A stretch of 64,000 bases of DNA from Kaistella carnis (lineage in GTDB: Bacteria > Bacteroidota > Bacteroidia > Flavobacteriales > Weeksellaceae), in assembly GCF_003860585.1 (NCBI RefSeq), contig NZ_CP034159.1, positions 1,674,001-1,738,000 on the forward strand. Direction: 5' to 3'. A program made the translations under genes and the position numbers. Below, piece by piece: positions 16,816-24,714 of this stretch; position 1 is the stretch's first letter, and each line of letters begins with the position of its first letter. Under the pieces are notes generated by a model. It saw nothing but the letters and a program-made list of their open reading frames with translations, had not been told where the DNA came from and ran no database searches.

Positions 16816-19025
16816 TATTTTTTTTTTGAATTTTGCTGTTTTACGGACTTGGCAGCTACATCCATTTTAACCTTGCCGCTATTTTCGGAAATAAATCCTT
16901 TATCCTTCAACAACGGTTTCAAATCAGGATTTCTTCCGGTGAAGTTCTTAAAGGCTTCATTTAAATCCATTGAGTTACCGACCGATAAGATATATTTACG
17001 GAAACGGTCACCGTTTTCACGTGTCATTCCCCCATTGGCCGTAATCCAGTCCCAAGCATCGGAATTCAACATATCACTCCACATATATGCGTAATATCCT
17101 GCAGAATAACCACCACCCCAAATGTGTGCAAAATAAGGAGAATGGTATCTTGGTGGAACTTCTTTTAAGTTGAAACCATATTTCGCCAACACGTCTTTTT
17201 CAAATTCTAAAGTAGGTTTAAACTGAGAAGCATCGGTCACAGAATGCCAGTTCATATCAATCGTTGCAGCAGAAACCAATTCAGTTGTAGAATATCCCTG
17301 GTTAAATGTTCCGGCTTTTTTAATTTTATCAACTAACGCTTGAGGCATCGGTTGTTTCGTTTGATAATGCAAGGCATAATTTTTCAAAACTGAAGGTTCC
17401 AGGGCGAAAAACTCATTAATTTGAGAAGGGAATTCTACAAAATCACGCGGAACATTTGTTCCGGAGATGGAGATATATTTTTGATCGGCAAATAATCCGT
17501 GCAAAGTATGGCCGAACTCGTGGAACATGGTGGTCACATCATCATAAGAAATGAGAGACGGTTTTCCTTCTGCCGGTTTTTGGAAGTTGAACACATTCAC
17601 AATAACAGGTTTTTGATCCAAAAGATGAGATTGTTCTACAAAATTACTCATCCAGGCTCCACCGTTTTTATTATTTCGGGTATAGAAATCAAGATAATAA
17701 ATCGCCAAAGATTTTCCATCTCTGTCAAAAACTTCATAAGCTTTCACATCAGGATGATAAACAGGAAGGTCATTTCTTTCTTTAAAAGTAATACCATAGA
17801 ATTTTTCAGCCGCGAAGAAAACGCCTTTTTCCAGAACTGTTCTTACTTCGAAATACGGTTTGATCTGGTTTTCATCTAAATCATATTTCTCTTTTCTAAC
17901 CTGTTCTGCATAGAAATTCCAGTCCCAAGGTTCTACTTTGAATCCCCCTTTTTGCTTATCTATCAATTTCTGAATTTCGTCACTTTCTCTTTTCGCAGTT
18001 TCTACGGCCGGAGTTGCCAAACGTGCCAATAAATTCATCGCATTTTCAGGGTTTTTCGCCATCTGATCCTGAAGTTTCCATTCAGCGAAAGATTTTTTGC
18101 CCATCAATTGTCCTTTTTCCATTCTCAGCTTCGCCTGTCTTTCTAAAATACTTCGGGTATCATCCCCATTTCCTTTTTCAGCGCGGTACCAAGATGCTTT
18201 GAACAGCTTTTCTCTTGTTGCTCTATTTTTTAAATTTTGAAGTAAGGGCTGTTGCGTTGTATTTTGTAAAGGAAGAAGATAACCTGTTTGACCCGCACTT
18301 TTTGCATCAGCCGCTGCAGCTGCGATCTCATCCGGAGAAAGACCATCCAACTCTTTAACATCGGTAATTAACAGCGCGCCATTTTTTCTGGCATCCAATA
18401 ACTTACTGGAAAACTGCGTAGAAAGGGTCGCCAGTTCCTCATTAATTTTCTTAACCTTTGTTTTGTTTTCCGCAGATAAATTTGCACCGGCGATTTCAAA
18501 ATTGGTCGTATATAATTCCAGCACTCTTTTTTCTTCCGAGCCTAGATCTGCAGTTTTGATGGCTTTAATTCTATTGTACAATTTCTCGTTCAGCAAAATT
18601 TTATCGCTGAGGGCGGAAAAAATTGGTGCATATTCCTCCTCCAGTTTTTGCAGTTCGGGATTGGTATTGGAACCGGTAAGATTATAAAATACGAGTTGTG
18701 CTCTTTTCAGGACTTCACCGCTGTTTTCTAAAGCCAGAATGGTATTTTCAAAGGTTGGAGCAGCGGAATTATTTGCGATCTTTTCAACCTCTGCCATCTG
18801 AACTTTCATACCATAATCGAAAGCAGGTTTAAAATGCTCATCTTTTATCTTATCAAATTCCGGTGCCTGATATTGCAGGGAACTTTTTTTCATAAATGGA
18901 TTGGAAGATAAACTCGCATCGGGTGCAGGAATTTCGGTAGCGGTATTTTCTGAAGTTTTCATAGTGGTACAGGCATTTGTAATCGCCAGAGATGAAATTA
19001 AAAAAAGAGATGTAATATTTTTCAT
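16815..19025 (-). CDS. dcp: M3 family peptidyl-dipeptidase, lipoprotein
   Basis: This zinc metallopeptidase of family M3A resembles Dcp and releases C-terminal dipeptides. The 736 residues begin MKNITSLFLISSLAITNACT, a lipoprotein signal, so it is likely periplasmic and membrane-anchored rather than cytoplasmic as in E. coli. The catalytic motif TMFHEFGHTLHGLF lies near residue 520, with the downstream glutamate in FVEFPSQINEFFA and a tyrosine-rich HIWGGGYSAGYYAYMWSDML substrate segment. It ends in a lysine-rich tail (NSKKK) with a long A-run, next to the truncated remnant. It is divergent from the head-GIN gene, with 78 bp between starts. Confidence 0.93.
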   Translation of the reverse strand: MKNITSLFLISSLAITNACTTMKTSENTATEIPAPDASLSSNPFMKKSSLQYQAPEFDKIKDEHFKPAFDYGMKVQMAEVEKIANNSAAPTFENTILALENSGEVLKRAQLVFYNLTGSNTNPELQKLEEEYAPIFSALSDKILLNEKLYNRIKAIKTADLGSEEKRVLELYTTNFEIAGANLSAENKTKVKKINEELATLSTQFSSKLLDARKNGALLITDVKELDGLSPDEIAAAAADAKSAGQTGYLLPLQNTTQQPLLQNLKNRATREKLFKASWYRAEKGNGDDTRSILERQAKLRMEKGQLMGKKSFAEWKLQDQMAKNPENAMNLLARLATPAVETAKRESDEIQKLIDKQKGGFKVEPWDWNFYAEQVRKEKYDLDENQIKPYFEVRTVLEKGVFFAAEKFYGITFKERNDLPVYHPDVKAYEVFDRDGKSLAIYYLDFYTRNNKNGGAWMSNFVEQSHLLDQKPVIVNVFNFQKPAEGKPSLISYDDVTTMFHEFGHTLHGLFADQKYISISGTNVPRDFVEFPSQINEFFALEPSVLKNYALHYQTKQPMPQALVDKIKKAGTFNQGYSTTELVSAATIDMNWHSVTDASQFKPTLEFEKDVLAKYGFNLKEVPPRYHSPYFAHIWGGGYSAGYYAYMWSDMLNSDAWDWITANGGMTRENGDRFRKYILSVGNSMDLNEAFKNFTGRNPDLKPLLKDKGFISENSGKVKMDVAAKSVKQQNSKKK

Positions 19026-19103
19026 TCGTAAATTGTTATTAAAGTATAAAGATATTAATTTTAAATTTATCTTTAGACAAACAATAAAACTAATACCACA
19101 CCT

Positions 19104-19901
19104 ATGAAAACACTTTCCATTTATGCCTTCTCGGCTTCAATGCTTTTATTTTCCTGTAATATAAAGCCCGACAATGGCTTTCCCTTTAATGTACTGCCTA
19201 AAGAAGGAACCGGCGCGATAAAAAACAAAGAGTTCAAAATGTCCTTTGATGAGATTAGAGTTGCACAGTCGATCAACGCAGAAATCGTAAAATCGGATGT
19301 AGAAAAAGTAGTGGTTACTGCTCCATCTGACATCCTGGATGATGTTTTGGTTGAAAATTCTGACGGAAAACTTTATATTCATTTTAAACCGAATCTTAAT
19401 ATTTCTTCCAGAAACGTTGCTGTTAAAATTTTCGCAAAGGATTTTTCAGCAGTTAAAGCCAGTTCGTCTGCTTCAATTAATATCCGCGATCAGTTTACAC
19501 AAGACCGTATGAAAGTAGAAGCGTCCAGCTCAGGATCGGTTAATGGAGATCTGGAAGCCAATGAATTTTCAATTAATGTTTCGAGTTCGGGAACTTACGA
19601 AGGAAAAGTATGGGCTGTAAATTTAGAGTCTGAAGTAACTTCTTCGGGAGATATCATTATTTCAGGTAAAACAAAAAATGCTAATTTCCAAGCGTCTTCC
19701 TCCGGAACATTGAATGCGAAAAATATGACTGCAGAAAATGCCGACGTAAGTGCTTCCAGCAGTGGCAGTGTTGAATTGGCGGTTTCAGAACAACTTAGGG
19801 CAAAAGCCAGTTCTTCCGGTGATGTAAATATTATTAAAAAAGGAGAGCTAAATGTCATCAGCAAAACTGAAAGCAGTGGCGGAAGTGTTTCCATTCGATA
19901 A
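19104..19901 (+). CDS. Head GIN domain (DUF2807) lipoprotein
   Basis: This 265-residue protein has a lipoprotein signal MKTLSIYAFSASMLLFSC. After residue 45 it is a single putative auto-transporter adhesin head GIN (DUF2807) domain. It has many rungs of about 19-20 residues with serine-glycine turns (KASSSASINI, EASSSGSVNG, VSSSGTYEG, TSSGDIIISG, QASSSGTLNA, SASSSGSVEL, KASSSGDVNI), the pattern of a right-handed beta-solenoid. It is probably cell-surface or periplasmic; the role is unknown. A second GIN domain occurs in the DUF4252 fusion at 54174-55445. A strong palindromic terminator follows. Confidence 0.88.
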   Translation: MKTLSIYAFSASMLLFSCNIKPDNGFPFNVLPKEGTGAIKNKEFKMSFDEIRVAQSINAEIVKSDVEKVVVTAPSDILDDVLVENSDGKLYIHFKPNLNISSRNVAVKIFAKDFSAVKASSSASINIRDQFTQDRMKVEASSSGSVNGDLEANEFSINVSSSGTYEGKVWAVNLESEVTSSGDIIISGKTKNANFQASSSGTLNAKNMTAENADVSASSSGSVELAVSEQLRAKASSSGDVNIIKKGELNVISKTESSGGSVSIR

Positions 19902-19925
19902 ATAAAATACCATATCATTATTAAT

Positions 19926-19955
19926 AAAAGTCAGAATTTAAATTCTGACTTTTTT
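19926..19955 (+). terminator. Terminator after head-GIN gene
   Basis: A perfect palindrome with arms AAAAGTCAGAATTT / AAATTCTGACTTTT is followed by more T residues, 24 bp after the stop. Confidence 0.8.
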
Positions 19956-20039
19956 CGTTAAAGAGGTAGAAGACTATTTTATTCATTTGCTTTTACCTTT
20001 TATAAGTTTTGAATAAAGCCAATCCGTCAGTTGAAATAA

Positions 20040-20062
20040 AAAAACGAGCTAAAGCCCGTTCA
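20040..20062 (-). terminator. Probable terminator of the lemA-TPM operon
   Basis: Arms AACGAGC / GCCCGTT (one G-T pair), with T-run on the minus strand. It lies 116 bp beyond the last stop of the minus-strand operon. Confidence 0.5.
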
Positions 20063-20145
20063 TATTGATTATTTCGTATTTAACAAAAATATTTTTCTCT
20101 ACCTGAAGTGTAATTTGTTCTTTCCAATCTGAATTAAAATATCCA

Positions 20146-20180
20146 TACTTGGCTCTTCTTACTTTTTACGTGGCTCTTTA
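20146..20180 (+). repeat. Short TTGGCTCTT double repeat, copy 1
   Basis: Two TGGCTCTT units separated by a T-rich spacer (ACTTGGCTCTTCTTACTTTT then TACGTGGCTCTT). A very similar pair occurs at 47470-47500 before paaC. This copy overlaps the stop codon of the TPM protein. Confidence 0.5.
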
Positions 20181-20984
20181 CCAACCTCCTGAGGCTCCAC
20201 CGCCGCCGAAACTTCCGCCGCCGCCAAAACCACCGAAGCCACCACCGCCACCGCCGCCGCCAAAGCCGCCACCGCCGAAACTTCCGGGGAAAGGGAAGAA
20301 TCCACCTGGAAAAGTACTTCTGCCACGGCGAGACAATATCACATCTTCATCATCTCCGAAACCATGACCACCGCCGCCACCGCCAGACTTATATAAAAAT
20401 CGTAAAATGATAAAAACCAAAAATGCGATCCACAATATTTCGGTTGTTGATAAACCATTTCCTTTTTGGGTATCTGTAACAAGCGGTTTATATTTTCCCT
20501 GGACCGCTTCCATTAAAGCCGTAGTTCCGCGATCAATTCCCTGGAACCATAATCCCTGCTTAAAATTTGGGGTTACAATATAATCCATAATCTGTCCTGC
20601 CACAGCAGCGGTTAAATACTGCTCTACCGATCTTCCCTGCTGAATGGACATTGTATGGTCTTCTGTCGCAATTAAAAATACAATTCCGTTATCCGTTGCT
20701 TTTTGCCCAATACCCCATTTCTCACCATACATGGTCGCCAGGTAATTCACATCTTCGCCGTCAGTTGTGGGAATAATAATTACGACGATTTCGGTAGAAG
20801 TAGAATCGGAAAATTTAATCAGTTTTTGATTCAGTTGATTTTTTTCAGCTTGTGTTAACAAACCGACTTCATCCGTTATGGGATAAAGGATTTTAGGTTT
20901 ATCAGGAACTTTTTGGGCGAAAGTAAAAATACTTAAGCCTAATAATAAAAGCGTTATAAAAAATTTACGAGAAAGTAATCTCAT
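20178..20984 (-). CDS. TPM domain protein with membrane anchor and glycine-rich tail
   Basis: The chosen start MRLLSRKFFITLLLLGLSIFTFAQ gives a clean signal peptide; longer starts put charged residues before it. The mature part (about 25-175) is a TPM_phosphatase (YgcG-type) domain: DEVGLLTQAEKNQLNQKL, IVVIIIPTTDGEDV, YGEKWGIGQKATDNGIVFLI, and QQGRSVEQYLTAA. A membrane helix (ILWIAFLVFIILRFLYK) follows, then a tail of about 70 residues made largely of glycine with phenylalanine, ending GGASGGW. The coding strand of this tail is strikingly G-rich for this genome. It overlaps the upstream TPM gene by 20 bp and forms an operon with lemA. The family is linked to envelope stress or photosystem repair elsewhere; its role here is unknown. 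Confidence 0.88.
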   Translation of the reverse strand: MRLLSRKFFITLLLLGLSIFTFAQKVPDKPKILYPITDEVGLLTQAEKNQLNQKLIKFSDSTSTEIVVIIIPTTDGEDVNYLATMYGEKWGIGQKATDNGIVFLIATEDHTMSIQQGRSVEQYLTAAVAGQIMDYIVTPNFKQGLWFQGIDRGTTALMEAVQGKYKPLVTDTQKGNGLSTTEILWIAFLVFIILRFLYKSGGGGGGHGFGDDEDVILSRRGRSTFPGGFFPFPGSFGGGGFGGGGGGGGFGGFGGGGSFGGGGASGGW

Positions 20985-21393
20985 TTGGAAGTTCATTGGG
21001 ATTTTCTCCCGAAATCGGGAAATATTTTTTAAGTTCAAGTCCGGTTTCTAAAACTGCATTTCTCAGTCCGTCGTGATAATTCCCCGCAGAAAATTCGCGA
21101 GTAATCCGATCGTGCATGGCGTTCCAAAAACTTTGGTGAACCTTTTGGTGAATTCCTTCGTCACCGATAATGGTCAGATATTGCTGTTCAAAATTGACAT
21201 GAAAAAGCACCGCATTACGTTCAGCAGTTTTATCCTTGCAGAGTCTCTTGAAAACTTCAAAAGCTATTTCTGCATTATTCCCTTCGGTATTGGAATCGAT
21301 ATGAATCCGAATCTCGCCGGTAGAATTATTTTCTGCTGTTTGAATGGCTTCTACGAGAGAAGCCATTTGATATTCTGTAAGATAGGTATTCAT
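20965..21393 (-). CDS. TPM domain protein, soluble
   Basis: This 142-residue protein without signal peptide or membrane helix carries a TPM_phosphatase domain: LVEAIQTAENNSTGEIRIHI, NAVLFHVNFEQQYLTIIGDEGIHQKV and a C-terminal DGLRNAVLETGLELKKYFP. It is the middle gene of lemA-TPM-TPM; its ATG overlaps the lemA stop codon by one base and its end overlaps the next gene by 20 bp, so translation is coupled. The paired soluble and membrane TPM proteins with LemA form a recurrent module in Bacteroidetes; the biochemical activity is not established. Confidence 0.88.
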   Translation of the reverse strand: MNTYLTEYQMASLVEAIQTAENNSTGEIRIHIDSNTEGNNAEIAFEVFKRLCKDKTAERNAVLFHVNFEQQYLTIIGDEGIHQKVHQSFWNAMHDRITREFSAGNYHDGLRNAVLETGLELKKYFPISGENPNELPNEITFS

Positions 21394-22001
21394 TAATTAG
21401 TAAAAACTTCCGGCGCTTTTTCAGCTCCAGCTGCTGCTTTGAAATATGGTTTTTCTTTGAAATTGGTGAAGTTCGCCAATATATTATTTGGGAACGTCTT
21501 AATTGAAGTGTTGTAATCCTGAGCAGCTTCGTTATAGTAGACGGTTTCGCTTCGAATACTGTTTTCAATCGCGGTATATTCTCTTTGGAAATTAAGGTAC
21601 TGCTGATCTGCTTTCAAATTTGGATAACTCTCAACCACAGCCATCAAACGGCTAAGTGCACCACTTAACTCCCCTTGTGCAGCCTGGAATCTTGCCATAT
21701 CAGCTTCAGTCATATTGGTTGGATCTACGGTTATGGAAGTCGCTTTGGACCGAGCTTCAATAACTTGGGTTAAAGTTTCCTTCTCGAATTGTGAATACGA
21801 TTTAACCGTACGCTCCAAATTTGGAATCAAGTTCGCCCGTTTCTGATACACGGTTTCTACGTTGGACCATTTGGTATTTACGGTCTGCTCTTTTGTGGTA
21901 AAACTGTTATAGCCGTTTTTGCCCCAAAAGAATAATACTGCAGCAATTACAAGAAGCGCAATACCGATGGTACCGGCGCTCATACACCCTTTATTTCTCA
22001 T
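21393..22001 (-). CDS. lemA: LemA family protein
   Basis: This 202-residue protein has an N-terminal membrane helix (IGIALLVIAAVLFFWG) and a long helical domain outside. Family features are VDPTNMTEADMARFQAAQGELSG, LMAVVESYPNLKADQQYLNFQREYTAIENSIRSE and YYNEAAQDYNTSIKTFPNNIL. LemA proteins are bacterial inner-membrane proteins of unclear function. It is the first gene of the operon with two TPM proteins, divergent from folA. Confidence 0.94.
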   Translation of the reverse strand: MRNKGCMSAGTIGIALLVIAAVLFFWGKNGYNSFTTKEQTVNTKWSNVETVYQKRANLIPNLERTVKSYSQFEKETLTQVIEARSKATSITVDPTNMTEADMARFQAAQGELSGALSRLMAVVESYPNLKADQQYLNFQREYTAIENSIRSETVYYNEAAQDYNTSIKTFPNNILANFTNFKEKPYFKAAAGAEKAPEVFTN

Positions 22002-22054
22002 AGTTTATAATTTATTTTATTTTAATTTGCTACCCAAATATACAAATTATGTGC

Positions 22055-22062
22055 TAAATTTG
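22055..22062 (+). promoter_or_regulatory. -7 element upstream of folA
   Basis: TAAATTTG matches the Bacteroidetes consensus TAnnTTTG, 16 bp before the ATG. No well-spaced -33 TTG was found, so this is moderate evidence. Confidence 0.4.
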
Positions 22063-22078
22063 TGAAAATTTACTAAAA

Positions 22079-22576
22079 ATGATAACAATTGTTGTTGCAA
22101 TGGGCTTGAATAATGAAATTGGTGCTGACAATCAGATGCCTTGGCATTTACCGAAGGATTTAAAACATTTCAAAGAAATCACATCTGAACATCCAATTAT
22201 TATGGGTCGTAAAACCTATGAAAGTATAGGCAAGCCACTTCCCAACAGAACAAATATTGTCATCAGCCGCAGAAAAGACTGGTTTGAAGAAGGCATCCTA
22301 ATTGTAGGGAGCGTAAAAGAAGCCGTGAAATTTGCAAAAAAGATCGACGAAAATGTTTTCATTATCGGCGGGGGAAATATTTATGAACAAACGTTGGAAC
22401 TCACCGATCGATTAGAAGTGACTTTGGTAAAAACGGAATTAAAAGCCGATACTTTTTTTCCGAAAATAAGTCCGAAAATTTGGGATAAGACGAATGAAAT
22501 CTGTCATGAAAAAGATGAACATAACGAATTCGATTTTTGTTTCCAAACGTACGAACGAAAGGTGAAGTTGACTTAA
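22079..22576 (+). CDS. folA: Dihydrofolate reductase
   Basis: DHFR reduces dihydrofolate to tetrahydrofolate with NADPH. The 165 residues contain VVAMGLNNEIGADNQMPWHLPKDLKHFK, where the active-site aspartate-type position and tryptophan loop are visible, HPIIMGRKTYESIGKPLPNRTNIVIS with the NADPH-binding GRKT, and VFIIGGGNIYEQTL with the conserved GG. The protein is chromosomal-type DHFR. It is divergent from lemA and followed by a TPR-like membrane gene with 71 bp between. Confidence 0.97.
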   Translation: MITIVVAMGLNNEIGADNQMPWHLPKDLKHFKEITSEHPIIMGRKTYESIGKPLPNRTNIVISRRKDWFEEGILIVGSVKEAVKFAKKIDENVFIIGGGNIYEQTLELTDRLEVTLVKTELKADTFFPKISPKIWDKTNEICHEKDEHNEFDFCFQTYERKVKLT

Positions 22577-22647
22577 CGTTTAAGAATTCTATACCGGCCT
22601 GCAAGTTTCGACTCAAATTATTATCTTTGCACCACATAAATTTAACA

Positions 22648-23214
22648 ATGAATAAATACATAAAATTCGTAATCACCGCGCTCATGATTGCTGCCGGAGT
22701 TTATCTGATGATGAATAGAAATATCGGCTGGGGAATTGTCGTGGTTATTTTATCTGCGATCCCTGTTCTTTTGTTCTTCAAAAACGAATACATCTTATTG
22801 GCATTTTGGTTCTTAAGAAAACAAAACATGGTAAAAGCGTCGAGCTGGTTATCGAAAATAACGAATTATCAGTCTCAACTGCACAAATCCCAATATGGGT
22901 ATTTTCATTATCTACAAGGATTAACGCTCGCGCAAGACAATCCTTCAAAAGTGGAACCTTATATGAAAAAAGCGCTGGAGTACGGCTTAAATATGAAACA
23001 TGACCGCGCCATGGCGACTTTAAACATTGCTGCCGGAGCCATGCAAAAAGGAAGAAGACAGGAAGCTAAAAACCTTTTGGAAGAGGCTAAAAAATTAGAC
23101 ACCGCCGGAATGATGACCGATCAGATTAAAATGCTGAAGGATCAATTAAAAATGCCTTCCATGCAAAAACATATGCATAATCCGAACATGAGACAGAGAG
23201 GAAAATTCTCTTAG
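22648..23214 (+). CDS. Membrane protein with TPR-like helical repeats
   Basis: This 188-residue protein starts at MNKYIKFVITALMIAAG; an upstream in-frame start inside folA gives an unconvincing 37-residue extension. Two membrane helices occupy residues 5-45 (FVITALMIAAGVYLMM and IVVVILSAIPVLLFFKN). They are followed by cytoplasmic-looking helices with tetratricopeptide character (YFHYLQGLTLAQDNPSKVEPYMKKALEYGL, then RAMATLNIAAGAMQKGRRQEAKNLLEEAKKL paraphrased by position 95-150) and a methionine- and histidine-rich C-terminal tail (MPSMQKHMHNPNM). Proteins of this type are common in Chryseobacterium relatives; the function is unknown. Confidence 0.8.
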   Translation: MNKYIKFVITALMIAAGVYLMMNRNIGWGIVVVILSAIPVLLFFKNEYILLAFWFLRKQNMVKASSWLSKITNYQSQLHKSQYGYFHYLQGLTLAQDNPSKVEPYMKKALEYGLNMKHDRAMATLNIAAGAMQKGRRQEAKNLLEEAKKLDTAGMMTDQIKMLKDQLKMPSMQKHMHNPNMRQRGKFS

Positions 23215-23250
23215 TCTGGCAAATAGTTTTTTAAGGGTAATATAAAGAAG

Positions 23251-23278
23251 AGTCTGAATTTGTTCAGGCTTTTTTTTG
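23251..23278 (+). terminator. Terminator after the TPR-like membrane gene
   Basis: Arms GTCTGAA / TTCAGGC (one G-T pair) with a run of T, 37 bp after the stop. Confidence 0.7.
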
Positions 23279-23405
23279 TGGGGTGCCGCGAGCGAAGCGA
23301 GCGCCGAAAAGACCAAATATATTGTGGAAAATAGTCCGAATCTAAAAACTAAAAAGTTTAAAAAATGGGGTCAACCGAAAAATTGAAGATGAAACCTGCC
23401 CGAGA

Positions 23406-23485
23406 TTCTAGCCCCGATCGAAATGAAAATCCTTTTTTTGGCGCTGGAAATGGCGCTTGAAAAAGATTGTAATGCAGAGCGGGAC
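23406..23485 (+). repeat. Dispersed palindromic element, copy A
   Basis: It begins TTCTAGCCCCGATCGAAATG, then AAAATCC and seven T; a central imperfect hairpin is built around GGCGC / GCGC; it ends AAAAAGATTGTAATGCAGAG followed by CGGGA. Both ends match copy B and, more loosely, copies C and D. Confidence 0.8.
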
Positions 23486-23527
23486 CGAACTTTAAAAATA
23501 ATAATTAATGGGGATGCTCCGGAAAAA

Positions 23528-24166
23528 TCACATCTCCGAACTGTTGTCGATGCTGTATATTTTTGGAATCTGCCAATGAAACTTTACGGCCAAAGTGCGG
23601 ATCGCCACAATTAAAAGTATGGTAGAAATTTGAACAAACCCATAAGAAAGCGTGGTATATTCTACCAAAGTCAGGAAAATTCCACCTCCCACAATACACG
23701 CGGTTGCATAGATTTCTTTCCTGAAAATTAAAGGAATTCTGTTGAGCAAAATATCCCGGCTTATCCCACCGAAACACCCTGTAATTGTTCCAAGAGTGAT
23801 ACAGATCAAAGGATGTAAATCGGCATTCATCCCCTTCTGAATTCCAACGATGGTAAATAATCCCAGGCCAAAACTGTCAAAAAGAAATAAAGTGACTTTA
23901 AATTTCTTCTCCAGAGATTTAAAAATCATAGACACGAGACACGTAATAAATATGACGGTGCAGATGACCATATCGTGCATCCAAAAAATGGGAACATCAA
24001 GCAAAAGATCACGAATTGTTCCGCCACCGACTGAGGTAACGAAAGCAATAATAAGAACTCCAAATGGATCCAGACGTTTTTGCATTGCCGCAAAAGTCCC
24101 CGACATCGCGAAAGCGATGGTTCCTAGAATCTCAATGGCCAGCGTAAAGTTTTCTTGAACCTGCAA
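23528..24166 (-). CDS. Trimeric intracellular cation channel family protein (UPF0126/YadS-like)
   Basis: This 212-residue inner-membrane protein has about seven hydrophobic helices in two repeated halves. The TRIC signatures are AFAMSGTFAAMQKRLDPFGV and FVTSVGGGTIRDLLLD in the first half, and FGLGLFTIVGIQKGMN with TGCFGGISRDILLNRIPLIF in the second. Family members form potassium-permeable trimers in bacteria and archaea; physiological role here is inferred only. The gene is 11 bp downstream of coaD on the same strand. Confidence 0.92.
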   Translation of the reverse strand: MQVQENFTLAIEILGTIAFAMSGTFAAMQKRLDPFGVLIIAFVTSVGGGTIRDLLLDVPIFWMHDMVICTVIFITCLVSMIFKSLEKKFKVTLFLFDSFGLGLFTIVGIQKGMNADLHPLICITLGTITGCFGGISRDILLNRIPLIFRKEIYATACIVGGGIFLTLVEYTTLSYGFVQISTILLIVAIRTLAVKFHWQIPKIYSIDNSSEM

Positions 24167-24177
24167 TTTATTTATTA

Positions 24178-24645
24178 TTAAAGTGCGACGCGTACTGCTT
24201 CCGGAACTAAAATTTCATAATTCCCCTTGAAGGTGATGATCTCACGAACAATACTGCTGCTGATAAATGATTTACCGGCGGAGGTGAGTAAGAAAATCGT
24301 TTCAATTTTATTATCCTTTGTCAACTCTCTGTTGGTTTGTGCAATGGCTTTTTCAAATTCAAAATCTGCGGGATTCCGAAGTCCACGTAAAATAAAGTTC
24401 ACATTTTTGCTTCTACAGTAATCTACTGTTAAGCCTTCAAAATGATCGACTTCGATATTGGGAAATTTCGCAAAAGACTTGCGAATGAAATTCATTCGTT
24501 CCTCGAGAGAAAACATATATTTTTTTTGGGAATTCTGCCCGATTGCGATGATGATTTTATCAAACAGAGGATACGCTCTTTCGACAATGTCATAGTGACC
24601 AAGAGTGATAGGATCAAATGAACCCGGGAAAACGGCAACTCTCAT
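24178..24645 (-). CDS. coaD: Phosphopantetheine adenylyltransferase
   Basis: CoaD adenylylates 4'-phosphopantetheine to dephospho-CoA. The 155-residue protein begins MRVAVFPGSFDPITLGHYDI, containing the nucleotidyltransferase T/HxGH motif, and has FILRGLRNPADFEFE and the ending ISSSIVREIITFKGN. The final enzyme of the pathway, CoaE, is encoded at 40504. It lies downstream of ddl (69-bp gap with A+T-rich repeats) and upstream of the TRIC gene. Confidence 0.97.
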   Translation of the reverse strand: MRVAVFPGSFDPITLGHYDIVERAYPLFDKIIIAIGQNSQKKYMFSLEERMNFIRKSFAKFPNIEVDHFEGLTVDYCRSKNVNFILRGLRNPADFEFEKAIAQTNRELTKDNKIETIFLLTSAGKSFISSSIVREIITFKGNYEILVPEAVRVAL

Positions 24646-24714
24646 AAATGATTTTAGATTTAAAGGATGAATTTTAGATGAAAATAATTTTAAATCTAAA
24701 ATAAAACGTTTTTA

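Larger units (their letters stand above)
23215..23527. other. 313-bp convergent intergenic region with terminator and repeat
   Basis: Contents in order: a terminator at 23251-23277, a short GC-rich repeat (GCGAGCGAAGCGAGCGC) near 23287-23304, unremarkable A-rich sequence, and palindromic element copy A at 23406-23485. No credible gene is seen. Confidence 0.7.

Noticed and set aside
17499..17879. Plus-strand ORF of 126 codons
   Set aside because: Antisense to the catalytic part of the M3 peptidase.
20149..20367. Plus-strand ORF of 72 codons rich in proline
   Set aside because: It is the antisense reading of the glycine-rich tail of the TPM membrane protein and has no upstream signals.
23284..23306. 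GC-rich GCGAGCGAAGCGAGCG motif as a possible regulatory site
   Set aside because: It is a short direct repeat of a common intergenic type, with no neighbouring promoter or symmetric structure to assign a role.
23423..23614. Plus-strand ORF of 63 codons
   Set aside because: It spans the palindromic element copy A and the antisense 3' end of the TRIC channel gene; no coding features.
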